Source of the DNA: an uncultured Prevotellaceae bacterium
GTDB taxonomy: Bacteria; Bacteroidota; Bacteroidia; Bacteroidales; Bacteroidaceae
Length of the DNA stretch: 46,750 bases
NCBI GenBank assembly: GCA_902784615.1
Contig: CACZVN010000020.1
Span: 1-46,750 of the forward strand
Direction of reading: 5' to 3'
The position numbers and the translations under genes are program-made. This document shows, one piece after another, positions 16,777-26,478 of this stretch. How positions within the stretch are numbered: position 1 is the first letter of the stretch; each line of letters opens with the position of its first letter. The notes under the pieces were generated by a model that worked only from the letters and a program-made list of their open reading frames with translations, was not told where the DNA came from and searched no databases.

Positions 16777-18288
16777 TTATTCATTGAGTCGTTTGAAAGC
16801 ATACGGCAGGTACTGGATGAGATCACCGGCGATGATGCTTTCCTCGCCGAGTTCGCGGGCGGCAATGTCGCCTGCCAGACCATGGAGGTACATGCCGACA
16901 ATACAGGCATCCTCCTGTTTGTAACCTCTTGCCAGCAGTCCGGTGATGATACCCGTCAGCACGTCGCCACTGCCAGCCGTCGCCATGCCGGCATTACCAG
17001 TGGTATTGAAGATGATATGTCCGTCAGGCAGACAGAGGGAGGTGTTGTGGCCTTTCAGCAGTACATACCCTTGAATGCGTTCGGCAAGATCCCGGGCTTT
17101 CATCAGCCGTTCGTAACTGTCGGTGCAGTTGCCTTCCAGACGGTCGAACTCCTTAGGATGGGGCGTCAGAATAATACCCTTGGGCAACTGCTGCAGCCAG
17201 GCGCGGTGGTTGGCAAGGATATTGATGGCGTCGGCGTCAGCCACCAACGGGCACTGGGTGCGGCGCAGTTGGGCAATGATGGCGATAGCCGTCTGTTCAC
17301 TGGTACCCAGCCCCGGACCGATGCCTAAGGCATTGAAGTCCTCCGTATCAACAGCCTCAGAGAAAGTGGTCTCCTCCTTGTCAAACTGGATGATAGCCTC
17401 GGGTACACTGATCTGCATAATGACGTTGTTACGCTTGGGTGTGTGGATGGTCACCTTCCCTGCTCCAGCCCGCAGACAGGCCTTCGTAGCGAGGACGGCA
17501 GCCCCGCCCATGCCGTAGCTACCGGCGATGATGAGGGCATTGCCCATCTTGCCCTTATGGGCAAAGGGGTCGCGCTTCAGCAGTCGGGACAGAATGTCAC
17601 TCTCCTCCAACAGGGTGTAGTTGGCGTCCGTCTTTTCGATGCCCTCTTTGCTCAGACGGATGTCGAGCACCCGTAGCTGTCCGATATAGATCTGGTTCTC
17701 CGCGAAAAGAAACGAGAGCTTCTTATGTTGGAGGGTAAGGGTCATGTCGGCACGGATGATATTGGCGCGTACGTTGTAGGTATTGTCTTCCGTCATCAGT
17801 CCCGAGGGAATATCGATGCTGACGACATTCGAGGGAGACGCGTTGATATATTTCACCAGTGAGGCAAAGCCACCGGCCAAGGGTTTGTTCAGGCCAGAGC
17901 CGAAGAGTCCGTCGATGACGAGCATATTGGCCTCCAACTGTGGCGGTTCAAACTCCTGTATCACTTCGATAAGTGCCTTCGAACGCTTGTCCGCCAGCCG
18001 TTGTTTATTGGTGGCACAGTCTTCGGAGAGATGTCCGGAGATATTGAAAAGCCAGACTTTTACATCATAGTTCCTCTCAATCAGCATCCTGGCTACAGCC
18101 AGTGCATCTCCACCGTTATTGCCAGGACCGGCAAAGACAACGATAGGGGTGGCCGTGCTCCATATGTCCGTAATGGCCTGGGTGATGGCTTTAGCGGCAC
18201 GCTCCATCAAATCGATGGATTTGATAGGTTCATGCTCGATCGTGTATTTGTCCAGTTCGTGTATTTGGGCGCTCGTAAATATTTTCAT
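16777..18288 (-). CDS. nnr: Bifunctional NAD(P)H-hydrate epimerase / ADP-dependent NAD(P)H-hydrate dehydratase
   Basis: A 503-aa fused repair enzyme. The N-terminal YjeF epimerase domain (about 1-210) has VVFAGPGNNGGDALAVARML and VIDGLFGSGL; the C-terminal ribokinase-like dehydratase domain (about 225-500) has ALIIAGSYGMGGAAVLA, GIGPGLGTS, ILTPHPKEFDRL, LLKGHNT and the catalytic NAGMATAGSGDVLTG. Together they convert both epimers of damaged NAD(P)HX back to NAD(P)H at the cost of ADP. The length fits the E. coli fused form. The start ATG lies only 5 nt after a -7 box. Confidence 0.96.
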   Translation of the reverse strand: MKIFTSAQIHELDKYTIEHEPIKSIDLMERAAKAITQAITDIWSTATPIVVFAGPGNNGGDALAVARMLIERNYDVKVWLFNISGHLSEDCATNKQRLADKRSKALIEVIQEFEPPQLEANMLVIDGLFGSGLNKPLAGGFASLVKYINASPSNVVSIDIPSGLMTEDNTYNVRANIIRADMTLTLQHKKLSFLFAENQIYIGQLRVLDIRLSKEGIEKTDANYTLLEESDILSRLLKRDPFAHKGKMGNALIIAGSYGMGGAAVLATKACLRAGAGKVTIHTPKRNNVIMQISVPEAIIQFDKEETTFSEAVDTEDFNALGIGPGLGTSEQTAIAIIAQLRRTQCPLVADADAINILANHRAWLQQLPKGIILTPHPKEFDRLEGNCTDSYERLMKARDLAERIQGYVLLKGHNTSLCLPDGHIIFNTTGNAGMATAGSGDVLTGIITGLLARGYKQEDACIVGMYLHGLAGDIAARELGEESIIAGDLIQYLPYAFKRLNE

Positions 18289-18293
18289 AGGTG

Positions 18294-18301
18294 CAAAAAT
18301 A
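18294..18301 (-). promoter_or_regulatory. -7 box (TATTTTTG) of nnr
   Basis: On the minus strand TATTTTTG ends 5 nt before the nnr ATG at 18288, which would place the transcription start at or next to the start codon. It is divergent to the hpt promoter 43 bp away. Confidence 0.55.
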
Positions 18302-18344
18302 CGAAAAATATGCTAACGAATAGCAGAGTTTGGCAGATTTTTTG

Positions 18345-18352
18345 TAATTTTG
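18345..18352 (+). promoter_or_regulatory. -7 box (TAATTTTG) of the hpt-adk-obgE-pgeF operon
   Basis: TAATTTTG matches the TAnnTTTG consensus and lies 24 nt before the hpt ATG. A TTG at 18330-18332 is too close (12 bp) to be a normal -33 element. Confidence 0.6.
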
Positions 18353-18376
18353 CAGAAAATTTAATGTTTTCAGCGT

Positions 18377-18913
18377 ATGGGTATTGTAAAAATCAAGGAT
18401 AAGTCATTCAGAACGTCTATCCCGGAATCTGAGATTAAAGCGCGTGTGAAGGCTGTTGCCCAGCAGATTAGCAAGGACATGGCAGGCAAGACGCCGCTCT
18501 TCCTTGGTGTGCTAAATGGCTCGTTTATTTTTGCTTCCGACCTGATGCGCGAGATGACCATCCCCTGTGAGATATCTTTCGTGAAGTTGGCTTCCTACCA
18601 AGGAACGACTTCCACGGGCAAGGTGAAGGAGGTGATAGGTATTAATGAAGACCTGAGTGGTCGTACGGTCGTCATCGTGGAGGATATCGTCGAGAGCGGC
18701 CAGACCATGAAACAGATGGTAGAGTCGCTAGGCACCCGGAATCCCGAGTCGGTACATATCTGCACCTTGTTCTTTAAGCCCGATAAACTGAAAGAAGAAC
18801 TGACGCTTGACTATGTGGCCTTCCGCATTCCCGATGACTTTATCGTGGGCTACGGACTGGATTACGATGGACTGGGTCGTGAATTAAAGGATGTTTATAC
18901 AATTGTAGAATAA
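18377..18913 (+). CDS. hpt: Hypoxanthine phosphoribosyltransferase
   Basis: A 178-aa purine salvage enzyme that joins hypoxanthine (and usually guanine) to PRPP, giving IMP or GMP. The PRPP-binding motif is VVIVEDIVESGQTM; 'FLGVLNGSFIFASDL' is the pyrophosphate loop, and 'DFIVGYGLDYDG' is the conserved base-binding C-terminal segment. The length is usual for the family. It is the first gene of a four-gene run and lies 19 bp before adk. Confidence 0.95.
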   Translation: MGIVKIKDKSFRTSIPESEIKARVKAVAQQISKDMAGKTPLFLGVLNGSFIFASDLMREMTIPCEISFVKLASYQGTTSTGKVKEVIGINEDLSGRTVVIVEDIVESGQTMKQMVESLGTRNPESVHICTLFFKPDKLKEELTLDYVAFRIPDDFIVGYGLDYDGLGRELKDVYTIVE

Positions 18914-18932
18914 AACATAAATAATCAGGATA

Positions 18933-19505
18933 ATGAAAAATATTGTAATTTTTGGTGCTCCAGGTTCCGGTAAGGGAACGCAAAGCGACAAGTTGATAGA
19001 GAAATATGGACTGAACCACATTTCCACAGGTGATGTGCTTCGTAGTGAGATCAAGAAGGGCACGGAACTTGGCAAGACGGCCAAAGGTTTTATCGATAAC
19101 GGACAGTTGATTCCCGATGACCTGATGGTAAGCATTCTTGCTTCGGTTTATGACTCCTTCGGACGGGAGCATAAGGGTGTGATCTTCGATGGTTTCCCCC
19201 GTACGATTCCGCAGGCAGAGGCTTTGAAGCAGATGCTCAGTGAGCGTGGCGACAAGGTGGCTGCCATGATCGAACTTGACGTACCAGAGGACGAATTGAT
19301 GAAGCGTCTTATCCTGCGTGGCCAGCAGAGCGGTCGTGCCGACGATAATGAGGAGACCATCAAGAAGCGTCTTGTGGTGTACCACTCTCAGACGCAGCCC
19401 CTCATTGAATGGTACAAGCAGGAAGGTCTGCACTATCATATTGATGGCTTGGGTGAACTCGACCGTATTTTCGCAGATATCTGCCATGTCATAGATGGAA
19501 TCTAA
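18933..19505 (+). CDS. adk: Adenylate kinase
   Basis: A 190-aa enzyme for ATP + AMP = 2 ADP. The P-loop [10 protein letters not shown] is at residues 8-17, followed by the AMP-binding '[12 protein letters not shown]' and [13 protein letters not shown]. The lid segment is short ([20 protein letters not shown]) and lacks the zinc-type insertion, so it is the short form of the enzyme. Its last 11 bp overlap the obgE start. Confidence 0.96.
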   Translation: MKNIVIFGAPGSGKGTQSDKLIEKYGLNHISTGDVLRSEIKKGTELGKTAKGFIDNGQLIPDDLMVSILASVYDSFGREHKGVIFDGFPRTIPQAEALKQMLSERGDKVAAMIELDVPEDELMKRLILRGQQSGRADDNEETIKKRLVVYHSQTQPLIEWYKQEGLHYHIDGLGELDRIFADICHVIDGI

Positions 19506-20667
19506 TTTCGTTGACTATGTGAAGATTTATTGTCGCTCTGGCAAGGGCGGCAAGGGCAGTATGCACCTGCGCCATGTGAAGTATAACCCCAACGGCGGCC
19601 CCGATGGCGGTGATGGTGGTAAGGGTGGCAGCGTGATCCTGCGTGGCAATCATAACTACTGGACGCTACTCCATCTGAAGTATGAGCGCCATATCTTCGC
19701 AGAGCACGGTGGTAACGGCGGCAAGGACAAGTGTCACGGTACCGACGGCAAGGATGTGTATATCGACGTACCCTGTGGAACGGTGGTCTATAATGCCGAG
19801 ACGGGAAAGTACGTCTGTGATGTCACCTATGACGGTCAGGAGGTGCTTCTGTTGAAAGGTGGTCGTGGCGGACTGGGCAACTTCCAGTTCCGTACGGCGA
19901 CGAATCAGGCGCCTCTTTATGCACAGCCTGGCGAACCCATGCAGGAGATGACCATCATCCTCGAACTGAAACTGTTGGCCGATGTCGGTCTTGTGGGATT
20001 CCCTAATGCCGGCAAATCCACACTGGTATCGGCCCTCTCCAATGCTCGTCCGAAGATTGCCAACTACCCCTTCACCACGATGGAACCCTCGTTGGGTATC
20101 GTGGGCTATCGCGATAACAAGTCGTTTGTGATGGCCGACATCCCTGGCATCATCGAGGGTGCCAGTGAGGGTAAGGGACTGGGACTCCGTTTCCTCCGTC
20201 ATATCGAGCGTAACTCGCTGTTACTTTTCATGGTGCCAGGTGATACCGACGATATCAAACGTGAATATGAGATCCTACTGAATGAACTGGCGCAGTTTAA
20301 TCCCGAACTGCTCGACAAACACCGCGTACTCGCCGTCACAAAATGCGATCTGTTGGACGAGGAACTCATTGAGATGTTGAAGGAGAGCCTGCCAGAGGAT
20401 TTGCCTGTGGTCTTTATTTCCGCTGTCACAGGTTTTGGACTTGAAGAATTGAAAGATGTGCTCTGGCGTGAACTCAATGCTGAGAGCAATAAACTCGCTA
20501 CAGTCATGGCAGAGGATTCTCTGGTGCATCGTGACAAGGATATGAGCCGTTTTGCCCAGGAATTGGCCGACGAGGGTGAAGACGAGGATATCGAGTACAT
20601 TGATGATGAGGAGATCGAGGATATTGAAGATCTCGAAGACTTCGAGTATGAAGAGACAGAGCCTTAA
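19495..20667 (+). CDS. obgE: Obg family ribosome-associated GTPase
   Basis: A 390-aa GTPase involved in late assembly of the 50S subunit and in stress responses. The N-terminal glycine-rich Obg fold ([13 protein letters not shown]...GGDGGKGG) covers about residues 1-160. The G domain has G1 GFPNAGKST, switch [18 protein letters not shown] and G4 TKCDLL. The tail is strongly acidic ([26 protein letters not shown]). The sequence ASEGKGLG replaces the usual AHEGAGLG. The gene overlaps adk by 11 bp and pgeF by 20 bp. Confidence 0.96.
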   Translation: MESNFVDYVKIYCRSGKGGKGSMHLRHVKYNPNGGPDGGDGGKGGSVILRGNHNYWTLLHLKYERHIFAEHGGNGGKDKCHGTDGKDVYIDVPCGTVVYNAETGKYVCDVTYDGQEVLLLKGGRGGLGNFQFRTATNQAPLYAQPGEPMQEMTIILELKLLADVGLVGFPNAGKSTLVSALSNARPKIANYPFTTMEPSLGIVGYRDNKSFVMADIPGIIEGASEGKGLGLRFLRHIERNSLLLFMVPGDTDDIKREYEILLNELAQFNPELLDKHRVLAVTKCDLLDEELIEMLKESLPEDLPVVFISAVTGFGLEELKDVLWRELNAESNKLATVMAEDSLVHRDKDMSRFAQELADEGEDEDIEYIDDEEIEDIEDLEDFEYEETEP

Positions 20668-21439
20668 GCCCCAGTTGACATATTACAACATCTCCGAAGG
20701 CGTTATTGCTTTCAGTTCCATGCGTCATGGTGGCTACAGTCAGGGCAATCATGGCGAGTTCAATGTAAACCTCTATTGTGGCGACGATCCAGAAGACATT
20801 GCTGCCAACCGCAAGGCCTTGTGTAAAATGTTGAAGATCGACAACGACCATCTCGTCATGCCCCATCAGGTGCATGCTACGGGTATCACCCAGATAGGCA
20901 AGACCTTCTTCCGTCTTTCCGACGAAGTGCGCCGACAGGTGCTCGAAGGTATCGACGCCCTGATGACAAATGTCCCTGATGTCTGCATAGGTGTCTCCAC
21001 GGCCGATTGTATACCTATTATTATTTATGATCCGGAACATCATGCCGCCGCTGTTGTTCATAGTGGCTGGCGTGGCACGGTGGCGAATATCGCCGGGGTG
21101 GCAGTCACATCGATGGAGATGGCCTATCATTCGCGTCCAGAGGTCTTGCAGGCTGTTATCGGCCCTGGTATTTCGCTGCAGAATTTTGAGGTAGGCGATG
21201 AGGTGTATGAACAGTTTGCTGCCGCTGGCTATCCGATGGAACAGATTGCACAGCGTTACGAGAAATGGCACATTGATCTCTGGCATTGCTGCCGTCTTCA
21301 ACTGGAGGATGTTGGGCTGAAAGGTGGAAACATACAGATCTCAGGCATCTGTACCTACGACCATTCTGACGACTATTTCTCGGCCCGCAAACTGGGTACA
21401 GACTCAGGACGTATTTTGACTGCTATCGTCCTTCGTTAA
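20648..21439 (+). CDS. pgeF: Peptidoglycan editing factor / multicopper polyphenol oxidase-like laccase domain protein
   Basis: A 263-aa YfiH family protein. The metal-site residues are in '[27 protein letters not shown]', and '[17 protein letters not shown]' is the second conserved block. In E. coli PgeF prevents misincorporation of serine into peptidoglycan stem peptides; related proteins act as purine nucleosidases/phosphorylases, which would fit the neighbouring hpt and adk genes. The frame is open further upstream (to 20552), but that part is read out of frame through obgE; ATG 20648 gives the normal family N-terminus, with a 20-bp overlap. Confidence 0.9.
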   Translation: MKRQSLKPQLTYYNISEGVIAFSSMRHGGYSQGNHGEFNVNLYCGDDPEDIAANRKALCKMLKIDNDHLVMPHQVHATGITQIGKTFFRLSDEVRRQVLEGIDALMTNVPDVCIGVSTADCIPIIIYDPEHHAAAVVHSGWRGTVANIAGVAVTSMEMAYHSRPEVLQAVIGPGISLQNFEVGDEVYEQFAAAGYPMEQIAQRYEKWHIDLWHCCRLQLEDVGLKGGNIQISGICTYDHSDDYFSARKLGTDSGRILTAIVLR

Positions 21440-21446
21440 TATTTAA

Positions 21447-21485
21447 CAAGATTTTAGGGTTTATTCTAAAAAAACTTGCCTTTTT
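21447..21485 (+). terminator. Possible weak terminator after pgeF
   Basis: An A/T-rich interrupted stem (CAAG...TTTTAG at 21447-21457 with CTAAAA...CTTG at 21466-21478) followed by CCTTTTT. It is placed correctly, but the stem is weak. Confidence 0.35.
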
Positions 21486-21510
21486 GTTACAATATCTAAA
21501 TTCTTTTGTT

Positions 21511-21518
21511 TATATTTG
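21511..21518 (+). promoter_or_regulatory. -7 box (TATATTTG) of the TonB receptor operon
   Basis: TATATTTG lies 65 nt before the ATG at 21584, leaving an untranslated leader of roughly 60 nt. TTG at 21484-21486 is 24 bp upstream, somewhat too far for an ideal -33 element. Confidence 0.55.
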
Positions 21519-21583
21519 CAACCGAAAAAGGTAACTTCGGTCATAAACCGATTGGTATAATTAATTAAACAAGTTTTATTTTT

Positions 21584-24500
21584 ATGCAGAAAAGAGTTTT
21601 CTTGCTGATTGTTACGCTGCTGACAATGTCGCTGGCAGCCGTAGCTCAGATTACTACATCAAGTATGGCGGGAAAGGTGACCTTCGACGATGCTAACGGC
21701 GAAGAAGTCATCGGAGCTACTGTTGTGGCTCTCCACGAGCCTTCTGGTACCCGGTACACGGCTGTGACGAATGTTTCAGGCCGATTCAGTATCCAAGGTA
21801 TGCGTACTGGTGGCCCTTATGAGGTAACAGTAACTTATATCGGTTATCAGCCGAAGGTTGTTAAAGGAGTTGTCCTCCAGTTGGCAGAAACCTACAATCT
21901 GGCTATTTCGATTTCTGAGGATGCCACCCAGCTTTCGGAAGTGGTGGTAAGTGGAAAGGCTTCGAAGTTTGCAGCTGAGAAGACTGGTGCTTCAACGAAT
22001 ATCACAAGCACCCAGATTACGAACATGCCTACGGTTTCACGTAGCATTACCGACTTTACCCGTTTGTCTCCTTATGGTGGTAACGGCATGAGTTTCGCTG
22101 GTGCTGACGGACGTACAGCAAACTTTACTGTTGATGGTGCAAACTTTAATAACAACTTTGGTTTGTCGTCCAACCTCCCCGGTGGTGGTAATCCTATTTC
22201 AATCGATGCTATCGAGGAGTTGCAGGTGGTGGTTTCCCCATTTGATGTCCGTCAGACCAACTTTATCGGTGGTGGCGTGAATGCCATCACGAAGTCTGGT
22301 ACAAACACCTTCAAGGGTACGGCCTACATCTATCACCAGAATGAGAACATGCAGGGCGATGCCGTCTATCACGAGCAGATCAATGGAGCACGTGAGAAGG
22401 ATTGTACTACTACATACGGTTTCACGCTCGGTGGCCCGATCATCAAGGACAAACTGTTCTTCTTCGCTAATGGTGAGATGGTGCAGATCCCGTCAGTGGT
22501 GAACCGTTGGCAGGGCTCTGATGAAGATAATCCCGCTGATCCGGAAAATTATATCTCCCGTACGACAAAGGCAGACCTTCAGGCCGTTTCTGATTATGTG
22601 GCTCGAAAGTATGGGTATGACACAGGCAGTTACACCAGTTTCCCGGCTGACAAGAGCAACTATAAGTTCCTGATTCGTTTGGACTGGAATATCACGGACC
22701 GCCATCATCTGGCTCTGCGCTACAACTACACGAAGAACCGCAACTGGAGTTCTCCCAACGCATCTTCGATGGACGGTGGTGCCCGTATGGCTGATGCCCG
22801 TATGTCCAAGTCGTCCATGTCGTTTGCCAATTCCATGTATGCGATGGACAATCTCGTCCATTCATTCACTTTCGACCTGAACAGCCGCTTCACCGACAAA
22901 CTGTCTAACCAGTTGTTGGCCACCTATTCGAAACTGGATGATATCCGCGACTCAGAGTCTTCTCCCTTCCCCTTCATTGATATCACGAAGGATGGTAATA
23001 ACTACATGTCTTTGGGTTATGAGTTGTTTACTTGGAACAATGCCGTGCATAACACCATCTGGAACATCAAGGACGATGTGACCTACTATATGGAGAAACA
23101 TAAATTCACTGCAGGTATCAGTTATGAGCACCAGATGGCCGACAATATGTACATGCGAAATGGTACGGGTTATTATCGCTTTAACGCCACTGATGACATG
23201 TGGGTGAACGGTGTCCTGAGCCCGGATCTGCTCTTCAACAGTGATCCTGAGATCGTGGCCCTCACCTACGGCTATGATGGAAAGACGGATCCTGCCGCCC
23301 GCGTGCAGTTCAACAAACTGGGCGTCTATCTGCAGGATGACTGGAACATTCTCGACAACCTGAAGTTGACCCTTGGTCTGCGTTTTGATGGTCTGTTCTT
23401 CAACAATGACGATCTGATGACCAATAAGGCTATCTACGACCTCGACTACAATGGTGAGCATATTGATACAGGTAAGTGGCCCTCTTCAAAGATGACCATT
23501 TCACCGCGTCTCGGTTTCACATGGGACGTATTCGGTGACAAGTCGCTGAAGGTACGTGGTGGTACAGGTCTCTTCTCTGGCCGTCTGCCCCTTGTGTTCT
23601 TCACCAACATGCCTACCAACTCCAATATGGTACAGTACAAGGGTATGTGGAATGCTACGGGTAAGAGTGGTGCTCTGAAGACCGATATGTCTCAGTTCGC
23701 CGGTAACATTATGACAGGTAATGATCTCCGTGACTATATCATATCTAAGAACCTCGGTCCTCAGACCATTAAGCCTGAGGATGGTGTTGCTGGTTCCACC
23801 ATTAATGCTGTAAATCCCGACTTCAAGATGCCGCAGGTATGGAAGACCTCTATAGCTGTTGACTATCAGATTCCTACATCGTTCCCGTTCTCTGCAACCG
23901 TTGAGGCCATCTTCAACAAGACTATCAATGCTGTCTGCATCTCTGACTGGAGCATTAAGGACGTCGGTGGTTTTGCCCGCTTCAACGGTGCTGACAACCG
24001 CGCTCTCTATCAGGACTTTAAATATACCGATGCCAATGGTAAAGCACTTCCTAACGCCTTCGTGCTCGACAACACCTCGAAGGGCTATGGCTGGTCGTTC
24101 AATGCCATGCTGACGGCTCAGCCCGCTGAGTGGATCAGCCTGATGGCTTCCTACACGCACACCGTAAGTAAGGAGAAGACAGGTATGCCCGGATCTGATG
24201 CTTCGTCGGCATTTACCTATATTCCCTGCACACAGGGTCCGAACAACGTCGGTCTGCATAACTCACAGTATGTGACGCCTGACCGTATCGTGGCCAACGC
24301 CACCATTCATGATAGGAGCGGTAACCACTACAGTCTGATCTATGAGACGTGGCGTGGTGGTTTCAACACCTCTTATCTCGTGAGCAACGACATGAACGGC
24401 GACGGTTACCAGTATGATGTGGTCTATGTTCCTACAGACCAGGAGGTGGCCAACCGTGAGTTCCGTTTCGTTAGCGATGATGATCGTGACCGCTTCATGG

Positions 24501-24913
24501 CCTTTGTCCACAGTGATGACTACCTGAGCAGTCGTCAGGGTGAGTATGCAGAGGCTTACAGTGTCTATTCTCCTTGGGTACACCGTCTTGATTTCAGTTA
24601 CAAGCACGACTTTAAACTTGAGGTGGGTAAGACGAAGCACTGCCTGCAGTTGAGTTTCGACATGAAGAACGTACTGAATTTCTTCAACAGCGAATGGGGT
24701 GTGGCCAAGATCGCCAACCTCGACTACAGTACCGCTCCGAGCAGCAGCGTACAGTACTCTCGCATCCTGAAGTATGAGGGTGTCGATGCCGACGGCTATG
24801 CCACATTCTCTACCCCGAAGGCTATCAATGGCGACGTGTCGAAATGGAATCCTTACCATTCTCTCGGTCAGTGCTGGTATGCTTCTATCGGTATCAAGTA
24901 CTTCTTTAACTAA
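21584..24913 (+). CDS. TonB-dependent outer membrane receptor, Oar-like, with carboxypeptidase-regulatory domain
   Basis: A 1109-aa outer membrane protein. The signal peptide (FLLIVTLLTMSLAAVAQ) is followed by a carboxypeptidase-regulatory-like domain (about 25-110; GEEVIGATVVALHEPSGT...GRFSIQGM..GGPYEVTVTYIGY), a plug (about 115-260; FTVDGANFNNNFGL, DAIEELQVVVSPFDVRQ, GGGVNAITKSGTN) and a large beta-barrel ending in YFFN. It resembles the Oar group rather than SusC: there is no SusD gene beside it and the N-terminus lacks a SusC TonB box pattern. The next genes encode an OB-fold lipoprotein (26 bp after the stop) and a secreted nuclease, so its cargo may be a nucleic-acid breakdown product or the nuclease-lipoprotein assembly; that is inference. 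Confidence 0.93.
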   Translation: MQKRVFLLIVTLLTMSLAAVAQITTSSMAGKVTFDDANGEEVIGATVVALHEPSGTRYTAVTNVSGRFSIQGMRTGGPYEVTVTYIGYQPKVVKGVVLQLAETYNLAISISEDATQLSEVVVSGKASKFAAEKTGASTNITSTQITNMPTVSRSITDFTRLSPYGGNGMSFAGADGRTANFTVDGANFNNNFGLSSNLPGGGNPISIDAIEELQVVVSPFDVRQTNFIGGGVNAITKSGTNTFKGTAYIYHQNENMQGDAVYHEQINGAREKDCTTTYGFTLGGPIIKDKLFFFANGEMVQIPSVVNRWQGSDEDNPADPENYISRTTKADLQAVSDYVARKYGYDTGSYTSFPADKSNYKFLIRLDWNITDRHHLALRYNYTKNRNWSSPNASSMDGGARMADARMSKSSMSFANSMYAMDNLVHSFTFDLNSRFTDKLSNQLLATYSKLDDIRDSESSPFPFIDITKDGNNYMSLGYELFTWNNAVHNTIWNIKDDVTYYMEKHKFTAGISYEHQMADNMYMRNGTGYYRFNATDDMWVNGVLSPDLLFNSDPEIVALTYGYDGKTDPAARVQFNKLGVYLQDDWNILDNLKLTLGLRFDGLFFNNDDLMTNKAIYDLDYNGEHIDTGKWPSSKMTISPRLGFTWDVFGDKSLKVRGGTGLFSGRLPLVFFTNMPTNSNMVQYKGMWNATGKSGALKTDMSQFAGNIMTGNDLRDYIISKNLGPQTIKPEDGVAGSTINAVNPDFKMPQVWKTSIAVDYQIPTSFPFSATVEAIFNKTINAVCISDWSIKDVGGFARFNGADNRALYQDFKYTDANGKALPNAFVLDNTSKGYGWSFNAMLTAQPAEWISLMASYTHTVSKEKTGMPGSDASSAFTYIPCTQGPNNVGLHNSQYVTPDRIVANATIHDRSGNHYSLIYETWRGGFNTSYLVSNDMNGDGYQYDVVYVPTDQEVANREFRFVSDDDRDRFMAFVHSDDYLSSRQGEYAEAYSVYSPWVHRLDFSYKHDFKLEVGKTKHCLQLSFDMKNVLNFFNSEWGVAKIANLDYSTAPSSSVQYSRILKYEGVDADGYATFSTPKAINGDVSKWNPYHSLGQCWYASIGIKYFFN

Positions 24914-24939
24914 TTGATGACAACAGATAATTGAGCATT

Positions 24940-26475
24940 ATGAAACTTAGATATTTTATTCCATTATTTGCAGCAGTTATTGCCCTGCTGACAGGATGTA
25001 AGTCGGAAGAAGAACAGATTTATCTGGGCGATTTCAAGGTCTCCACATCCTATGTGGCACTGGATAAGAACGGTGGCTCTACTCAGATCACCGTGAACGC
25101 TACTGATTCTTGGTCGTTTGATACAGCGAGCATTCCTGCCTGGCTGACAGTGACCCCCACCAGCGGTAGTGCAGGTCAGTCAACCATCAGTTTCTCGGCC
25201 GAGGCTTACGCAGGACGTACTGCCACACTGAAGGTTAAATGTGGTAACAGTACGCAGGAGATTAACGTCATCCAGGGTCTCTCAGAGATCTCTAACGCCA
25301 CTTGTGCTGAGGTCATTGCCGGTCCTGATGCCAAGACCTATCGTGTGACTGGTACTGTGACTGGTATTGCCAACACTGTCTATGGTAACTGGTATATGAA
25401 CGACGGTACAGGTGAGATCTATATCTATGGTACACTTGACAAGAGCGGTAAGGACGGACAGAACAACTCCATCGCAGCATGGGGTATTGAGGTTGGTGAC
25501 GAACTGACCGTCGAAGGTCCGAAGACTACTTATAACGGCACTGTTGAGTTGGTGAATGTTACTGTGGTTAAGATCAGCAAGTCGCTTATCAAGGTAGACT
25601 CTCTGACCATTGGTGGCGAGGCTGTTGCAGCCGCAACACTGCCACTCGAGGGTGGCGAGGTGACGGCTCACATCAGTTGCAAGGGCGACGGTATCAACGT
25701 TAGTGACCTGCCCGAATGGCTTGCCATCTCGGCTGTCAGTTCTAACTCAGTAACCTTCCGCGCACTGCCCAACGCGGGTGGCGATCGCAGTACCACCGTT
25801 ACCCTGAAGACCTACAACAGTGGTAAGGAATACACCTGTCAGTTTGCTATCGCCCAGGCTGGTGCCATCATCGATGCCTCTGTGGCTGAGTTCCTCGCTG
25901 CCGAGGTGGGTGACACGCAGTATCGCCTGCAGGGTGTCATCACTGCCCTCTACGAGAGCGACAAGCAGGGTAAGAGTTTCTATCTCAAGGACTTCTCCGG
26001 CGAGACGCTTGTCTATCGTACCGATGGCTTCCTTGACACAGGTATCAAGGTGGGCGACATCGTGGAACTGGTCGGCAAGCGCGGCGCCTATAAGGATAAT
26101 CCTCAGATGGTTAACGGTACTTGCGAACTCCTCCATGCCGTAACGCCCGTGACTATCGAAGAGTTCCTCACCAAGCCCGATGACAAGAACACCTACTACA
26201 TGGTGACTGGTACGATCAGCTCACTGCTGGGTAGCAACGGTAAGGAGAACGACTATGGTAACCTCTATATCACCGATGGTACCAACGAACTCTATGTCTA
26301 TGGTACTTATTCTGGATGGAATGCTCAGGGCGATGCCCGTAAGTACTTCATTGCCGACAACGGCATCCAGGTAGGCGATAAGATTACCATCATCGGCTAC
26401 AAGGATACCTACAAGGAGCTTGTAGAACTCTGTAATGGTGTCTGCTTCTCATTCGAGAAGAGCGATAGAGAGTAA
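24940..26475 (+). CDS. BACON and OB-fold domain lipoprotein
   Basis: A 511-aa lipoprotein. The start at 24940 gives MKLRYFIPLFAAVIALLTGC with the lipobox Cys at residue 20; a TTG three codons upstream is possible but less likely. The order is: BACON-type Ig domain (about 28-95; TSYVALDKNGGSTQITVNA..SW), OB-fold 1 (about 105-200; KTYRVTGTVTGIANTVYGNWYMNDGTGEIYIYG), a second BACON-like domain (about 210-290), OB-fold 2 (about 300-380; YRLQGVITALYESDKQGKSFYLKD) and OB-fold 3 (about 395-505; YYMVTGTISSLLG.NGKENDYGNLYITDGTNELYVYG). OB folds of this type occur next to or inside extracellular nucleases. It is likely surface-exposed and may bind nucleic acid. The endonuclease gene starts only 3 bp after its stop. 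Confidence 0.87.
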   Translation: MKLRYFIPLFAAVIALLTGCKSEEEQIYLGDFKVSTSYVALDKNGGSTQITVNATDSWSFDTASIPAWLTVTPTSGSAGQSTISFSAEAYAGRTATLKVKCGNSTQEINVIQGLSEISNATCAEVIAGPDAKTYRVTGTVTGIANTVYGNWYMNDGTGEIYIYGTLDKSGKDGQNNSIAAWGIEVGDELTVEGPKTTYNGTVELVNVTVVKISKSLIKVDSLTIGGEAVAAATLPLEGGEVTAHISCKGDGINVSDLPEWLAISAVSSNSVTFRALPNAGGDRSTTVTLKTYNSGKEYTCQFAIAQAGAIIDASVAEFLAAEVGDTQYRLQGVITALYESDKQGKSFYLKDFSGETLVYRTDGFLDTGIKVGDIVELVGKRGAYKDNPQMVNGTCELLHAVTPVTIEEFLTKPDDKNTYYMVTGTISSLLGSNGKENDYGNLYITDGTNELYVYGTYSGWNAQGDARKYFIADNGIQVGDKITIIGYKDTYKELVELCNGVCFSFEKSDRE

Positions 26476-26478
26476 TTT

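Noticed and set aside
20552-20647. 32-codon N-terminal extension of PgeF
   Set aside because: It is an out-of-frame reading of the acidic obgE tail; the family N-terminus begins at 20648.
21501-21583. Riboswitch (for example cobalamin) in the leader of the TonB receptor
   Set aside because: The leader is only about 60 nt and has no conserved B12-box; too short for such an aptamer.
21584-26475. SusC/SusD polysaccharide utilisation locus
   Set aside because: The receptor lacks SusC-type features, the lipoprotein has OB and BACON domains rather than the SusD helical TPR fold, and no glycoside hydrolase is encoded nearby.
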